64,000 bases of DNA from Armatimonadia bacterium (GTDB taxonomy: Bacteria > Armatimonadota > Zipacnadia > Zipacnadales > JABUFB01): positions 1-64,000 of the forward strand of contig JBDKVB010000074.1 of the NCBI GenBank assembly GCA_039679385.1, read 5' to 3'. This document shows, in pieces, positions 44,201 to 53,430 of this stretch (position 1 is the stretch's first letter; every line of letters starts with the position of its first letter). The translations under genes and the position numbers were made by a program. A model generated the notes under the pieces. The model searched no databases. It was not told the DNA's origin and saw only the letters and a list, made by a program, of their open reading frames with translations.

Positions 44201-45029
44201 TTCCGCTTTCGAAGTCGAAGAGGACCTTCTCGGGTCTCACGGCGGCCAGTGCAGCCCTGAGGTCCTGGTCGGACATCCAGCGATCGCCGACACGCCGCAC
44301 GACCTGCTGGAAGGCCGGTGTGCCAAGGGCAAGGAGGTTGCCGCCCTGGGCCGCGAAGTGACTGAGTGCAGGTCCGGCCTCGGCGGGGCAAGTCGCAGCG
44401 TTGGTCAGCACCAGGCAGGAGATATTGGCCGGAGTCAGGATGGCAGGATTGGCCATCTCAGCCATGGACAGGGCCACGGGCTCCATCCCGGCGGCCTTCA
44501 TGCGCTCCGTGACACGCCCCACCAGCGCAGGGTCAAGACCCGGGACGTCGTCGTCGAGGATTGCGGGGACAGGGCCATGGGCAAGACGGTCCTTCATGCG
44601 GGCCATCCAGGCCTGGGCGGCCTGGCTCTGAGCAGCAAGGTCACTCGCCTGGGCCTCGGTCAGCACTGGGATTACCTCCCCGAACACTACGGGCGCGAGG
44701 GACTTGGTCCAGTCGTCGCCGTACCAGACGGCGAGGCTGATCTGATCGGCCACGGTCCGCAGCGGCACGGTGAAGGTCAGGGACTGCGTGCCCTTGCCGG
44801 AGACCTGTGGCGAGAAGGACTGGAGCACTACGGCCTTCGTGTCCTTCAGCTCGACGTGCATGGAGACCGTGCCGAACTTGGCCGGGACATCATACTGCAC
44901 CGAGATCGCGAGGGGCTTGCCCTCCTCGAGAGCAGGCGGCAGGGCTCCCAGACGAGTGGTGATCTGGGCCGACGCGAGGCACGGGATGGTGAGCAGCAAA
45001 GCGCAGAAACCTGACAGCCGAACAGTCAT
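41274..45029 (-). CDS. Very large secreted glycoside hydrolase-like protein (clan GH-A type)
   Basis: A 1251-residue exported protein. The signal peptide ends PCLASAQ. Residues 20-700 hold several beta-sandwich domains, including one like a carbohydrate-binding module (VLFDFESGNPADWSHTG). From about 720 a TIM-barrel begins (GHFNLRGKPWYAHGVNYMPS), with the likely acid/base in FAYDLGWEPMFG and the nucleophile in PVMWAEFGLAPYG, the clan GH-A pattern. A beta domain ends the protein. The ATG at 45029 has GGAGGG ahead and starts the signal peptide. Substrate unknown. Confidence 0.72.
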   Translation of the reverse strand: MTVRLSGFCALLLTIPCLASAQITTRLGALPPALEEGKPLAISVQYDVPAKFGTVSMHVELKDTKAVVLQSFSPQVSGKGTQSLTFTVPLRTVADQISLAVWYGDDWTKSLAPVVFGEVIPVLTEAQASDLAAQSQAAQAWMARMKDRLAHGPVPAILDDDVPGLDPALVGRVTERMKAAGMEPVALSMAEMANPAILTPANISCLVLTNAATCPAEAGPALSHFAAQGGNLLALGTPAFQQVVRRVGDRWMSDQDLRAALAAVRPEKVLFDFESGNPADWSHTGSPGPAGQWEFAAGGADGTGHALKCTVPNFTGWNTFVSPAVTQPFAAGQTLTTFWAKGGPATTQLDVEWTEKDGSRWIAVVPLTTEWQYFALAPEAFEYWHDSTSKGRGGSTDSFQPANAAKLTLGLAKTHTRLGDGRHEFWVDQIGTARNPYGMTKLTLDMPPMDGLAPAYKFHRVTEAASLRVSDKQGLISPAEFPVPQGLMSLQPRPQGTGYNKDRKWRFVPLLEAFNKQGEVCGTPAALILNQAGGAPGSQIASFALPASSFESQALLDLVAQVAVRMRDHVFLFEGGAEYFAYFQGEAVKLGARLAATGSASPATTAKPAAVKFFVTSDIGTEFEMTVALKDGKAETTWKPGQFAKRTYEVLCTLVDSGGNLLDMLRHPLLVWEPSRDPQFMQVSNGHFNLRGKPWYAHGVNYMPSSGIGTEDGEYFEYWMGSQPYDPVIIERDLRRVEAMGFNCVSIFCYYRSLESRNLLDILERCRRHNLMVNLSLRPGTPLDFRWDEMKALLQTYRLAQNDTVFAYDLGWEPMFGNYAKRVRWDGEWETWILRQYGSLASAEADWGMPVPRAEGKVTGPSDEQLTKEGKHRVMVCAYRRFLDDLLSKYHSIANGLVKSIDPNHFTSFRMTLAGDPTASPTSCGYDFRGLARSCDIMEPEAYGRHGAWENVQRGRFTVDYARCVAPGRPVMWAEFGLAPYGPDALDASPQAQEATADHYRLFYRMARESDADGTVCWWYPGGYRVGERSDYGVINGDGSWRPVSRVIHDQAIRMTSPRPSQPVDEWLTVDRDASVRGVAGMYESVAQRYTRLINAGKAPGLRTDGYGLDSATAPLIAVGNVPYRLRGNPHKYLNAEFDQLQIQDAQGRYQTVTKGSVIKLRRGAPVMVRAIIGNLGDAKWLAAQGHGQVIVTCGEAFTPLPRDVQPLGTVRLQDFQVCELQESMDLVFQMGVWSPEILFGEQVQVRVEVQ

Positions 45030-45122
45030 CAGCAACCCTCCGAAGGTGTTTTCCTGACTCCTAAGGGTTCGCCGCCAGTCGGCCATGTCCTGCCCGAAGG
45101 CAGGTGAGGTTAGTGGGGAGCG

Positions 45123-47054
45123 TCAGTGCGGTCGGAGGTCCTGCAGGCGGGCCCGGCACAGACCGTTGTCGGTGCCGATCCAGAGGGCGTCACCGTCGCA
45201 GGTCAGGGCCAACACGTTGTCTGAGGGCAGGCCATCCGCGGCGCCGTAACTACGGCACTGCTTTCCGTCGGTCCAGGCCAGCCCGCCGGTGGTGCCGATC
45301 CACAGCTCGCGATCCGTGGCCAGGAGACAGACAACGTGCTCCGAAGGCAAGACGCCCGTCAGGCGTGTTGCGACGTAGCGGGTCGGAGACTGGGGCTTTG
45401 AGGTAGCGTCGCTCTTGCGGATCAGGCGGTAGAGACCACCGTCGAAGGTGCCGGCCCAGACCTCCTGCCCAAGGTGCTCGACGCAAGTGACCCAGGTGTC
45501 CTGCAGGCCGGTGCCCTGGCTGAACTCCTGCCAGGTGTTGGCCTTGCGATTCCACAGGAGCAGGCCCTGCTTCTGGGTCGCCAGCCAGACCTCGTCGCCC
45601 AGGAGGGTCACGTCGAGGACGAACTTGCCGTGGAGTTGAGGCTTGGGGGCGAAGACCTCCCACTTGCCCCCGGTGAAGAGGTAGAAGGCGGAGTAGGTGG
45701 CGGCGAAGAGGCGGTCGCCGTCGTTGCCGAGAGCGCTGGCCCAGTCGTGCGGCCAGTGGTCGATCTTCTTGTCGACCTGTCGCCAGCCGCCCTTGCTCTG
45801 GGTCGTCCAGACCTTGCCGCTGGAGGTGCGGAAGAGGGCGTGGGTGCCGTCGGTCGCGACGCTGCTGACCCAGTCATCGGGCAGCCCGGTCTCGCAGGTC
45901 ATCTGTGTCCATTGGCCCGCATGGTAGACGCTGAGGCCCTGGGTGCTGGTGCCCGCGTAGAGACATCCGGTGCTTCGCGCGAAGGCGAGACTGGTGACGG
46001 CGTTGTCGGTGGGCTCGGAGAGGTCGCGACGATCCGCGGCACAGCGGCAAGCCTTCTGAGTCGGCAGCCACTCCCAGATCCCCTCTGTGGTCCCGAGAAG
46101 GAGCGTTCCCTTCCACTCGGTGAGAGCCGACAGGCCGAGGAGGCCATCCCCGAGCTGTGGCATGGCTCCCTGGTTGCGGGCTCGTGCACCGGTCTCACGA
46201 GGATAGCGGGCATCCCAGACGGGTGTCAGTCGGCCCTCTCGTAGCTGGAACAGGCCGTCGCCGTCGGTGCCTGCCCAGAGGCCGGTCTGGTCGGAGGCGA
46301 CCGTGGCACCAAGGCTGAGGACGTGGATCGGCGTCCCGGCGGTCGTTGGGATCAGCGCCCACTCGCCGTGGGTCCAGCGGAACAGACCGGCGGCAGTTCC
46401 GGCGTACAACTCGCCCTGAACCTGCGTGAGGCAGAAGACGGTCTGGCTAAGCGGATCACGGGAGAGGACCTGGCGCAGCACTACAGACTTGCCGCCTGCT
46501 TCTGCGGAGCGGATCTGCCATACGCCGTCGAGGGTGGCAGCCCACACCGCGCCCTCGTGGAAGACCAGCGAGTGAACGAAGGCGATGCCGGGCAACTGCA
46601 CCAGGGGAGTCGGAGCGGCGTCGTGCCACTGCTGCACGAGACCTAGCTCATGACCGGAGCAGAGGACGCCGTCGGCGGTCGTGCAAAGGCCGCTGGTGGG
46701 CTCTGCGGAGAGTTCGACTAGCTTGCCGGCAGCGTAGCGGTACAGCCCTGAGGACGAAGCGACCCAGGCTTCGTCGGCAGCACCGGGAACAGGCTGGATC
46801 GCTCCCACTGGTCGGCAAGGCAGGAGGACCTTGCGGGTGCCCTTGTCATCAAGGACAACCAGCCCGCCTTCGGTGCCCGCGAGCAACTCGGTGCCAAGGG
46901 GCTGCAGGCACGTCACCGAGCGCGTCGAGGGGAAGTAGTCGAAGCGGAGGTCGGCAGTTGCACTGAGGGCCGGCAGGAGGGCAAGCGTCCACAGAGCCCA
47001 CCGGAAGGGAGTGGTCCGGCGGGCTCTGCGGAGGTCGCACTGCGATCGGGTCAC
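45123..47054 (-). CDS. Secreted beta-propeller protein (two-component-regulator-propeller-like repeats)
   Basis: A 643-residue exported protein with a signal peptide (WALWTLALLPALSATA). It is built of about twelve repeats around GTEGGLVVLD, WVASSSGLYRY, WAGTDGDGLFQL, YAGTSTQGLSVYHAGQW, WAGTFDGGLYRL and WIGTTGGLAW, the Reg_prop/ligand-binding-sensor pattern. Two seven-bladed propellers would fit. There is no kinase or membrane helix, so it may bind glycans or partners outside the cell. It starts with GTG overlapping the stop of the VIT/vWA gene (GTGA). Confidence 0.8.
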   Translation of the reverse strand: MTRSQCDLRRARRTTPFRWALWTLALLPALSATADLRFDYFPSTRSVTCLQPLGTELLAGTEGGLVVLDDKGTRKVLLPCRPVGAIQPVPGAADEAWVASSSGLYRYAAGKLVELSAEPTSGLCTTADGVLCSGHELGLVQQWHDAAPTPLVQLPGIAFVHSLVFHEGAVWAATLDGVWQIRSAEAGGKSVVLRQVLSRDPLSQTVFCLTQVQGELYAGTAAGLFRWTHGEWALIPTTAGTPIHVLSLGATVASDQTGLWAGTDGDGLFQLREGRLTPVWDARYPRETGARARNQGAMPQLGDGLLGLSALTEWKGTLLLGTTEGIWEWLPTQKACRCAADRRDLSEPTDNAVTSLAFARSTGCLYAGTSTQGLSVYHAGQWTQMTCETGLPDDWVSSVATDGTHALFRTSSGKVWTTQSKGGWRQVDKKIDHWPHDWASALGNDGDRLFAATYSAFYLFTGGKWEVFAPKPQLHGKFVLDVTLLGDEVWLATQKQGLLLWNRKANTWQEFSQGTGLQDTWVTCVEHLGQEVWAGTFDGGLYRLIRKSDATSKPQSPTRYVATRLTGVLPSEHVVCLLATDRELWIGTTGGLAWTDGKQCRSYGAADGLPSDNVLALTCDGDALWIGTDNGLCRARLQDLRPH

Positions 47055-49339
47055 CTAAGCTCCACCTCAACCTCGAGGGTGAGGCGGTTGTGGCCGCGGT
47101 CGAGGAGCACGACGGGGACCATCACACTGTCGCCCGCCGTGCCGGTGAGTCGGAAGGTGGTCTCCCAGCGACCCGTATCCGGATTCTGGCTCAGCTCCAG
47201 CCGCTCACCCGAGGGCAGCATCACCAGGGCACGGCTGGTGTCGTCGGTGGCCTGGAGGGACAGACGCACCTGCCAGCCATCACGGAGCCGAGTGACCTGA
47301 CTGCTCCCACTGCCGCCGGGAGTCTCACGGTCGGCCTCGAAGCCGATCACCAGGCGCTGCTGAGTCCCGTCGCCGCGAGTGAGGATCAGGGTCACTTCGT
47401 ACCTGCCATGCGGCACGAAGCTCGGGGTCACGAAGCGGCACTTCCAGTAGCCCGTGGCGGCGTCATGGACCAGGGGCATGGTGCGTCCCCAGGGGAAGAC
47501 CGCCAGCACGCGCTTGGTGTCCGAGGGAGCCAGGACGCGGATCAGCGGATCGGCTCCTACAGGTGCAGCCGAGGGAGTGGCTGCTGCCAGTCTCTCGGCT
47601 TCCTCCTTCGGAAGCGCCAGGAAGGAAGTGTAGGGAGTGACGAAGAGGTACTGCTTGCTGAGGGCGATGACCTCGTCCTTGAGCTCCTGGTTCTCGCCCT
47701 TGAGGCGCATCGAGTCGACCGCCCAGTCAACGCGGGCTTTGGCCCACAGCCGGGGGATGAACCCGTTCTCGGTGCTCTCGGCCGGGAAGTCGGCGGGATA
47801 GACGAAGCGGCGAGGCTTGCCGTTGATCTGCCCGCTGAGGGCAAGGTCCTGGTGCCCGTTGTTGGTGTAGCGGCCTACAACGATCAGTTGCTTGCCCTTG
47901 AAGATGTCGGGCAGTTGATCGGGGTAGACCTGCCGGGTCTTGATGCTGCCGAAGTCGAGCTTGAGATCGACCAGAACGGGCTTGGCGACCTTGGAGTAGA
48001 AGCTGCTTACGGCGGCCTCGATGGACTCGCCGGCTCGGACGTGCTGCTCGGCCCCGTGGTTGTCGGTGGCGAGCTTGAGCAGCAGGTAGTCGTCCACGTC
48101 ATCGCCGACGCCGAAGGTGAAGAGCCGGGCGTCTCGGTGGTTCGCGGCCTTCACGTTGCCGACGATCTTGCCGACTTCCTGCTCACCCGAGGTGGGTAGC
48201 CCGTCGGTCAGGAAGACGATGGTCTTCTGGTTCGTGTTGGGCTCGAACATCCCGAGCGCCTGGAGTAGCGCGGCGTTGATGTCCGTTGCGCCGGTGGCCT
48301 CCAGCGCACCGATCTGTTTGATGGCCGCATTCAGGTTGGTCTCGGTCGCAGGTAGGAGCTTGTCCGAGGCGCTTTCGATTGTGTCGGAGAAGGTGACGAC
48401 GCCGAAGCGGTCGTTCTTGCCCAGGTTGCGGAGGCAGAACTTGAGCGCCTCACGGGCCTGCTGAATCTTCTCCCCCTCCATGGAACCCGACTTGTCGAAG
48501 ACGAAGACGATGTCCTTCTTGACGATGTCTGCCTCGGTGGTCTGCTCTTGAGGCGCAACCATCAGCATGAAGTAGCCGTCTTTCGCGGGCTCGCGGTAAG
48601 TGAGGAAGGACACGCCGAAGTCTGAGGAGGCCAGTTCGTAGCGCAGCTCGAAGTCGGTCTTCGGTGTGAACCTGGACTTCTCGAAGGAGACGGAGGCACT
48701 GTGGGCTTCGGTCGCCGCGACGAGCTCGACGGAGGCCTCCGGGTAGGAAGGACACCAGACACGCTTGAGGGGCTTTTGGTCGCGCAGGTTCACGGTGATG
48801 GCGAACTGCCCGACTTTCTGCTCCGAGCCACCGGCGGTCAGCGGATAGCGGAAGTTGACGATGCCGGAGTCGTAGTCGCACACCTGCGAGTACTCGACGA
48901 CGACCCGCAGGGGCTCCCTGGAGGACACCGGGAAGAGGTTAGCGCGGAACAGGTTGCGACCGGCGTACTCCAGCAAAGCCGGGTCGCGCTTGCGGGCGAC
49001 GATCTGCTCGTAGACCTGCCGAGCCTCCTCCTTCTCGCGGATCTCGCCGACGATCTCCTTGCCCTTCACCCAGTAGGAGAATCGGGAGATCGTGGCCGAC
49101 TCCTGCAGGGGCAGGAAGTAGACGCACTCCAGGTCCTCGCCGGTGTTGTTGATGAAGACCTGCTCGACCCGGACGCGGGCAATCTGATTGTTGAGGTCGA
49201 CGGTGACGGCCTGCGTCCGACACTCCAGCGGCGGAAGGTCTCTGGCCTCCGGTGCGACACGGGGAACGAGCGCCTGTCCCCAGCCTGTACCTGCAAGCAG
49301 CGTGAGCCCCAACACCGCGCACAACGCCCCAGTACGCAT
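47051..49339 (-). CDS. Secreted VIT and von Willebrand factor A domain protein
   Basis: A 762-residue exported protein. The signal peptide ends GTGWGQA. The VIT domain (about 40-170) has VRVEQVFINNTGEDLECVYFLPL and EIVGEIREKEEARQVYEQ. The vWA domain follows with the metal site DIVFVFDKSGSMEGEKI (DxSxS), then TFSDTIESASD, ATGATDINAAL and VFLTDGLPT, so all MIDAS parts are present. A beta C-terminus follows. The pairing resembles inter-alpha-trypsin inhibitor heavy chains; the bacterial role is unknown. It is coupled to the propeller gene downstream and may form a complex with it. Confidence 0.88.
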   Translation of the reverse strand: MRTGALCAVLGLTLLAGTGWGQALVPRVAPEARDLPPLECRTQAVTVDLNNQIARVRVEQVFINNTGEDLECVYFLPLQESATISRFSYWVKGKEIVGEIREKEEARQVYEQIVARKRDPALLEYAGRNLFRANLFPVSSREPLRVVVEYSQVCDYDSGIVNFRYPLTAGGSEQKVGQFAITVNLRDQKPLKRVWCPSYPEASVELVAATEAHSASVSFEKSRFTPKTDFELRYELASSDFGVSFLTYREPAKDGYFMLMVAPQEQTTEADIVKKDIVFVFDKSGSMEGEKIQQAREALKFCLRNLGKNDRFGVVTFSDTIESASDKLLPATETNLNAAIKQIGALEATGATDINAALLQALGMFEPNTNQKTIVFLTDGLPTSGEQEVGKIVGNVKAANHRDARLFTFGVGDDVDDYLLLKLATDNHGAEQHVRAGESIEAAVSSFYSKVAKPVLVDLKLDFGSIKTRQVYPDQLPDIFKGKQLIVVGRYTNNGHQDLALSGQINGKPRRFVYPADFPAESTENGFIPRLWAKARVDWAVDSMRLKGENQELKDEVIALSKQYLFVTPYTSFLALPKEEAERLAAATPSAAPVGADPLIRVLAPSDTKRVLAVFPWGRTMPLVHDAATGYWKCRFVTPSFVPHGRYEVTLILTRGDGTQQRLVIGFEADRETPGGSGSSQVTRLRDGWQVRLSLQATDDTSRALVMLPSGERLELSQNPDTGRWETTFRLTGTAGDSVMVPVVLLDRGHNRLTLEVEVELR

Positions 49340-49532
49340 GGCAATCGGCTCCTCCCGGCTTCACGTGGGTCTGGCTGGCCCCTATGCCCTGATATTGCAC
49401 AGCCTACGCTTGCCTAGGACTCTACGGCGAGGCGGTTGTTCCCACCTTCTACACGGATCGTCCAAAGGAGGAGCCTGGGCTGCCGGCGGCTAACCAGATA
49501 CGCATTCCTAACGACAAAGGGAGGCAGCCTTC

Positions 49533-50630
49533 GTGCCCTCATCGAGCAAACCTCGTGCCCGCTCGGCCTCGGTCAAGCGGAGCTTCGCACCCATGGACTA
49601 TGTTCGCCAACTCTACGCAGATTACCCACCTTCGCTGGCCTGGAACTGCACCTCGGAAGCCGAGTGGAAGCAGTGGCGGCGGAAGCTGAAGACCAAAGTT
49701 GCTGACCTTCTCGGCGGGCTTGACGAGCCCCGGTGTGACCTCCAGCCCCAGGTCTCCAAGCGGACCCGGATGGGCGGCTATACCCGTGAGCGCGTCGTGT
49801 TCCAGAGTCGCGAGAACCTGAGCATCCCGGCCTGGGTGCTGATCCCTGAGGGGCAGGCGAGTCTCTCGGCGGCAGGGACACCGCAGCGACTTCCGGCGGT
49901 TATCTGCCTGCACGGACATGGCCCCGGAAAGGACGACATCGTCGGCATCAACGATGACGGCACCCAGCGGACCGAGTACGCGGGCTATCAACAGGACTTC
50001 GCGATTCAGGCGGTGCGGCACGGGTTCTTCGTGATCGCGCCGGACATGTTCGGCTTCGGTGAGAGGCGCGACCGGATCGAGCAGGCGCAAACCAAGGACA
50101 CCTCGAGCTGCCGGCAGCCCAGCATGGCCGGGCTCCTGATGGGCCACACCGTGGCCGGGATCCGCGTGTATGACGTGATGCGCTGCGTGGACTACCTGCT
50201 GACGCGGCCGGAGGTGAACGAGAAGCGGATCGGGCTGATGGGGATCTCGGGCGGAGGTCAGGTGACAACCTTCGCGGCCGCCGTGGATGAGAGGATCTCG
50301 GCAGCGTTGATCAGCGGCTACCTGGCGTACTGGAAGGACTCGATCATCAGCATCCACCACTGCCCGGACAACTACGTGCCGAGCCTGCTGCAGTACGCCG
50401 AGATGCCCGACATCGCCTGCCTGATCGCCCCGCGACCGGTGTTCTTCGAGAACGGCACCCGGGACGACATCTTCCCGCTCAAGTCGGCACGGGCCGCCTT
50501 CCGGAGCGTCAAGTCAGCCTATGACGTGCTGGGAGTCGAGCACCGCTGCGGGATGGAAGTCTTCGAGGGCGAGCACAGCTTCTGGGGCAGGAAGGGCTTC
50601 GCCTTCCTGGAGCGCTGGCTGAAGGGGTAA
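49533..50630 (+). CDS. Alpha/beta-hydrolase, acetyl-xylan-esterase-like
   Basis: A 365-residue hydrolase with no signal peptide. The core begins at LPAVICLHGHGPGKDD; the nucleophile lies in IGLMGISGGGQVTTFAA (GxSxG), the Asp probably in FFENGTRDDIFP and the His in FEGEHSFWG. APDMFGFGERRD is typical of the abhydrolase_7/acetyl esterase group. It may remove acyl groups from sugars. It starts with GTG after GGGAGG. A hairpin follows. Confidence 0.82.
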   Translation: MPSSSKPRARSASVKRSFAPMDYVRQLYADYPPSLAWNCTSEAEWKQWRRKLKTKVADLLGGLDEPRCDLQPQVSKRTRMGGYTRERVVFQSRENLSIPAWVLIPEGQASLSAAGTPQRLPAVICLHGHGPGKDDIVGINDDGTQRTEYAGYQQDFAIQAVRHGFFVIAPDMFGFGERRDRIEQAQTKDTSSCRQPSMAGLLMGHTVAGIRVYDVMRCVDYLLTRPEVNEKRIGLMGISGGGQVTTFAAAVDERISAALISGYLAYWKDSIISIHHCPDNYVPSLLQYAEMPDIACLIAPRPVFFENGTRDDIFPLKSARAAFRSVKSAYDVLGVEHRCGMEVFEGEHSFWGRKGFAFLERWLKG

Positions 50631-50728
50631 GGCGCTGAAGAGCCGATGGTCCAGGGCTAAGGGCCTCACGACGCAGGGGCTCCGCCCCTACAACCCCGCT
50701 GGGGCCCAGGCCCCAGACCCCCTATCTC

Positions 50729-50775
50729 GTGCGGATTCCGGCCAGAAGCTGCGCTTCCGCGGCCGGAATCCGCAC
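50729..50775. terminator. Long hairpin between convergent esterase and UroD-like genes
   Basis: A 15-bp perfect outer stem (50729-50743 with 50761-50775) with an inner GAAGC-TGC-GCTTC stem. A GC-rich tract with shorter repeats (50672-50720) precedes it. It can stop transcription from both sides. Confidence 0.65.
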
Positions 50776-50841
50776 GCTCCGGGCCGGTACTGACCGCCTC
50801 AGTCTGCCGGCTTCCCTCTGCAGGACCCGTCAGTGTTCCCA

Positions 50842-51999
50842 CTAGAGCGCGATCGGGTAGACGCCGTAGCGCTCACGGCACTGCTTCATCCTCTTCAGGT
50901 TCTCCGGCTTGCAGCCGACCGCGAGCGAATGGCTGGAGCCCAGGATGAACCCTCCGCCGGGCGCTGCCCACTTCATGCAGTAGCGAGCGTCCTCCTCGAT
51001 GTCCTGCGGCGATCCCAGGACCAGGTGCTCGTGCCAGATGCCGCCCCAGAGCGTGAGCTTATCTCCGTAACGCTCCTTGAGCTGCTTCATGTCCATTCCG
51101 CCGCTGGCCTGGATGCCCTCGTACCCGTCATACCCCGCTCGGCAGACCGCGGGAAGCGCCTCCCAGACACAGCCGCAGCAATGCATCAGCACCGTCAGCC
51201 CGAGTCCATGGGCGCGCTTGATGTACTCGGCCCACCAGGGCTCCACGTTCTCCTCCAGGATGCTGGGCCTGGCGAAGAGGCTGGTGGAGCTGCCCAGGTC
51301 GTGGCAGGGCATGACCGAGTCCACGCCCTCCTCGGCATACCAGGGTAGCTGAGCCATGAGGCGCTTGGCGGTGAGCTCGGCGACCTTGGCATGCAACTCG
51401 GGGTGCAGCGCGAGGTTGAGGAACTGCTCCTCGTCCGTCGGGCCTACCACGGGGAAGCCCATGCCGCCGACGCAACTGTTGATCCAGTGCGTCTGCTTCT
51501 TGAGCTTCACCACATGGCGCAGGACCTCCCAGCAGGAGTCGTCGGGCTTCTGCGGCGGCTCAGACTCCAGCCGGTCGATCTGCCCCTGCAGCGACTCGAC
51601 GGTGGGGAGCTGGTAGCCCTCCGTGTTCACCTTGTAGGGCATGAGGTCATGCGTCGTGGCCGAGATGCGGAACAGGTTGCCGTTCCCCGCCTCGAAGGTC
51701 TCCTGGTCGAGTTGCTTGAGGGCTGCGGGCTGATAGCCGGCACCCGCATTCTGGCCGACGGTGATGATGTCGAAGCCCAGGGCATCGGCGAGGTCGGGGA
51801 GGTCGCGTTTGTGGGACTCGACGATCTCGTCGCGACGGCCGTCCCAGTAGCCCTTCGTCTGCTTGAACTTCGCCTGGACCCAGGTCTCGCGGCCCAGGGT
51901 CATCTCGTAGATGTTGTAGTCGATCGAGTGCTCGCCCCAGGGGACGAGGTCCGGCTCCTGATGGCGCAGGGTCGTCTCAACGCGTTCGCGGGGTAGCAA
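50842..51999 (-). CDS. Uroporphyrinogen decarboxylase (URO-D) family protein
   Basis: A 385-residue TIM-barrel protein of the URO-D superfamily. It starts LLPRERVETTLRHQEPDLVPWG, the usual opening, and has VDSVMPCHDLGSS, LMHCCGCVWEALP and GGIWHEHLVLGSP. These distant members are usually methyltransferases or corrinoid partners, not heme enzymes, and the HCCG motif could bind a metal or methyl carrier. I chose a TTG start at 51999 because AGGAGG lies eight bases upstream and residues before it look random and overlap the next gene. The substrate is unknown. Confidence 0.8.
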   Translation of the reverse strand: MLPRERVETTLRHQEPDLVPWGEHSIDYNIYEMTLGRETWVQAKFKQTKGYWDGRRDEIVESHKRDLPDLADALGFDIITVGQNAGAGYQPAALKQLDQETFEAGNGNLFRISATTHDLMPYKVNTEGYQLPTVESLQGQIDRLESEPPQKPDDSCWEVLRHVVKLKKQTHWINSCVGGMGFPVVGPTDEEQFLNLALHPELHAKVAELTAKRLMAQLPWYAEEGVDSVMPCHDLGSSTSLFARPSILEENVEPWWAEYIKRAHGLGLTVLMHCCGCVWEALPAVCRAGYDGYEGIQASGGMDMKQLKERYGDKLTLWGGIWHEHLVLGSPQDIEEDARYCMKWAAPGGGFILGSSHSLAVGCKPENLKRMKQCRERYGVYPIAL

Positions 52000-52166
52000 G
52001 GGATTGGCCTCCTGATGGCGCCGGGATGTGGTCGGGAGACTTCGACTCCGGGCGCACGGGCTCCTGCTTGAATCTGACGGCGGTATCAGGAAGGATATGT
52101 CGCTGTAGGGGTCGAATATGTCGAAGTTCGTTCTCGCCGCAATATCCTGGTAGAAGGAGAGGGGCC

Positions 52167-53402
52167 ATGAAGCGAGCCTTGCTCTGCACCGCCCTGTTGG
52201 CCGGCCTGCTGACAACGGCGGTCGCTGCTCCCCCGGGCTTCATCACTGACCTGGGTCAGGCCGAGGCCCAGGCAGCCTCGACCGGCAAGCTGATCTTCGC
52301 GTACTTCAACCTACCTGGGTGACCGTACAGCGCACAGGTAGAAGCCGTGTGCTTCTCCAAGCCTGCTTTCCGCGTCGTTTCCTCTGCCTATGTTCTGCTG
52401 GAACTGAACGAGGCCACCGCGTCTGAGACCATTGCAGACTACGAGGTCGACACTTTCCCGAACTTCGCCGTGCTCGATGCCGAAGGGGAGGTACTCCTCC
52501 CACCTAACTCAACGCTGACTCAGGTTGTCTGCTCCTCCCCGCCGGTCCAGACCGTATCGTCACTGCTCGGCTACCACTACCAGTCCTGTCTGGAAGGTGG
52601 TGGGACGCCCTGCAGGGCCGACATAATCCTCCAGCACCTGACCCTCCTCACCTCTACTGAGCAGTCGGCTGCGGCCGAGCAGTGGCTCCAGAAGAGCCTG
52701 ACAAACCCAAAGGCCAAGCCGGAGGATGTGAGAGTGCTCAAGGTGTACAAGGCGCTCTCGCTGCGCCGTGCGGGGAAGAAGGCCGAGGCGCTGGCGCTGC
52801 TAAAGGAAGTCGAGCCGAAGCTGACCTTCCAGGAGCCGGAGGCCGAAGCGGTCGCTGAGACAACACCGAAGGGTTCCATGACGCCGCGGCAGGTGGAGCC
52901 CTTCGTGGTGAGTGACGGCAAGGTGACCCTCGGGCGGATCTCCAGCGACGCCGATCCGCAACTGACGTCGAAGGCGCTCACCTGGCTCAGCGCTCTCCCC
53001 GTCGGAGCGGGGATCCCGTCGCCCGAGGGCAAGGAGCCTGGAGAGCTGCTGACCGGAGCCGTCTCGCTCGCGGCGGTGCTCAACAAGCCGCTGGTCGCCG
53101 CACCGTGGCTTGCGGCCTACAAGACGGCACTGGGTGACAAGGCCTTCGAGGGCGCTACGTCGGCGATACTTGCCGATGGCCTGATCCTCCTGGCCGAGGG
53201 GAACCTGAAGGAGGGCGCTCGCCGGTTGATGGCCTTCGTGCAGACCGCACCGGAGGAGAGCTTCGCGCCGTGGGCCGGAGTGGTGGCCTACGAAGCGGCG
53301 AGGAAGGCCGGTGACCTGACCCTCTCCGAGACCTATGCCCGCCAGGTCTCCGACATCTACGGGTCGCGGCTCTCCGAGGACCTGAAGGTGCGTCTGGGCT
53401 AG
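52167..53402 (+). CDS. Exported thioredoxin-fold selenoprotein candidate 1 (Sec52, UxxS)
   Basis: Read with UGA as Sec, the gene gives 411 residues. A signal peptide ends at TTAVAA, followed by GFITDLGQAEAQAASTGKL, the strand LIFAYFNLPG, then U52 (TGA at 52320-52322) and PYSAQVEAVCFSKPAFR. FPNFAVLDAEG carries the cis-Pro of a thioredoxin fold (P98), so U52 takes the place of the first Cys of CxxC. The frame stays open for 359 codons after the TGA. The C-terminal 250 residues look helical, TPR-like. Cys normally second in CxxC is Ser55; Cys62 could resolve. AAGGAGA precedes the ATG at 52167. A frameshift-free pseudogene with one stop is the alternative. Confidence 0.75.
52330..52352 (+). promoter_or_regulatory. 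SECIS-like hairpin after the first Trx UGA
   Basis: Stem GCGCAC/GTGTGC (one G-U pair), a bulged A, an inner GG/CC and the loop UAGAAG. The loop begins 17 bases after the UGA, inside the bacterial SECIS window. Confidence 0.6.
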
Positions 53403-53430
53403 CGGCGACACGACCACCACACGATCTCGC

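Noticed and set aside
50672-50720. A possible CRISPR or insertion-sequence remnant in the GC-rich repeats after the esterase gene
   Set aside because: The repeats are short, irregular inverted G/C runs without spacers, target-site duplications or a transposase gene; they fit terminator-like secondary structure.
51999-52215. A 72-residue N-terminal extension of the UroD-like protein
   Set aside because: The extension has random composition, overlaps the upstream region and start of the first selenoprotein gene, and a TTG with a good ribosome site lies right at the conserved start of the domain.
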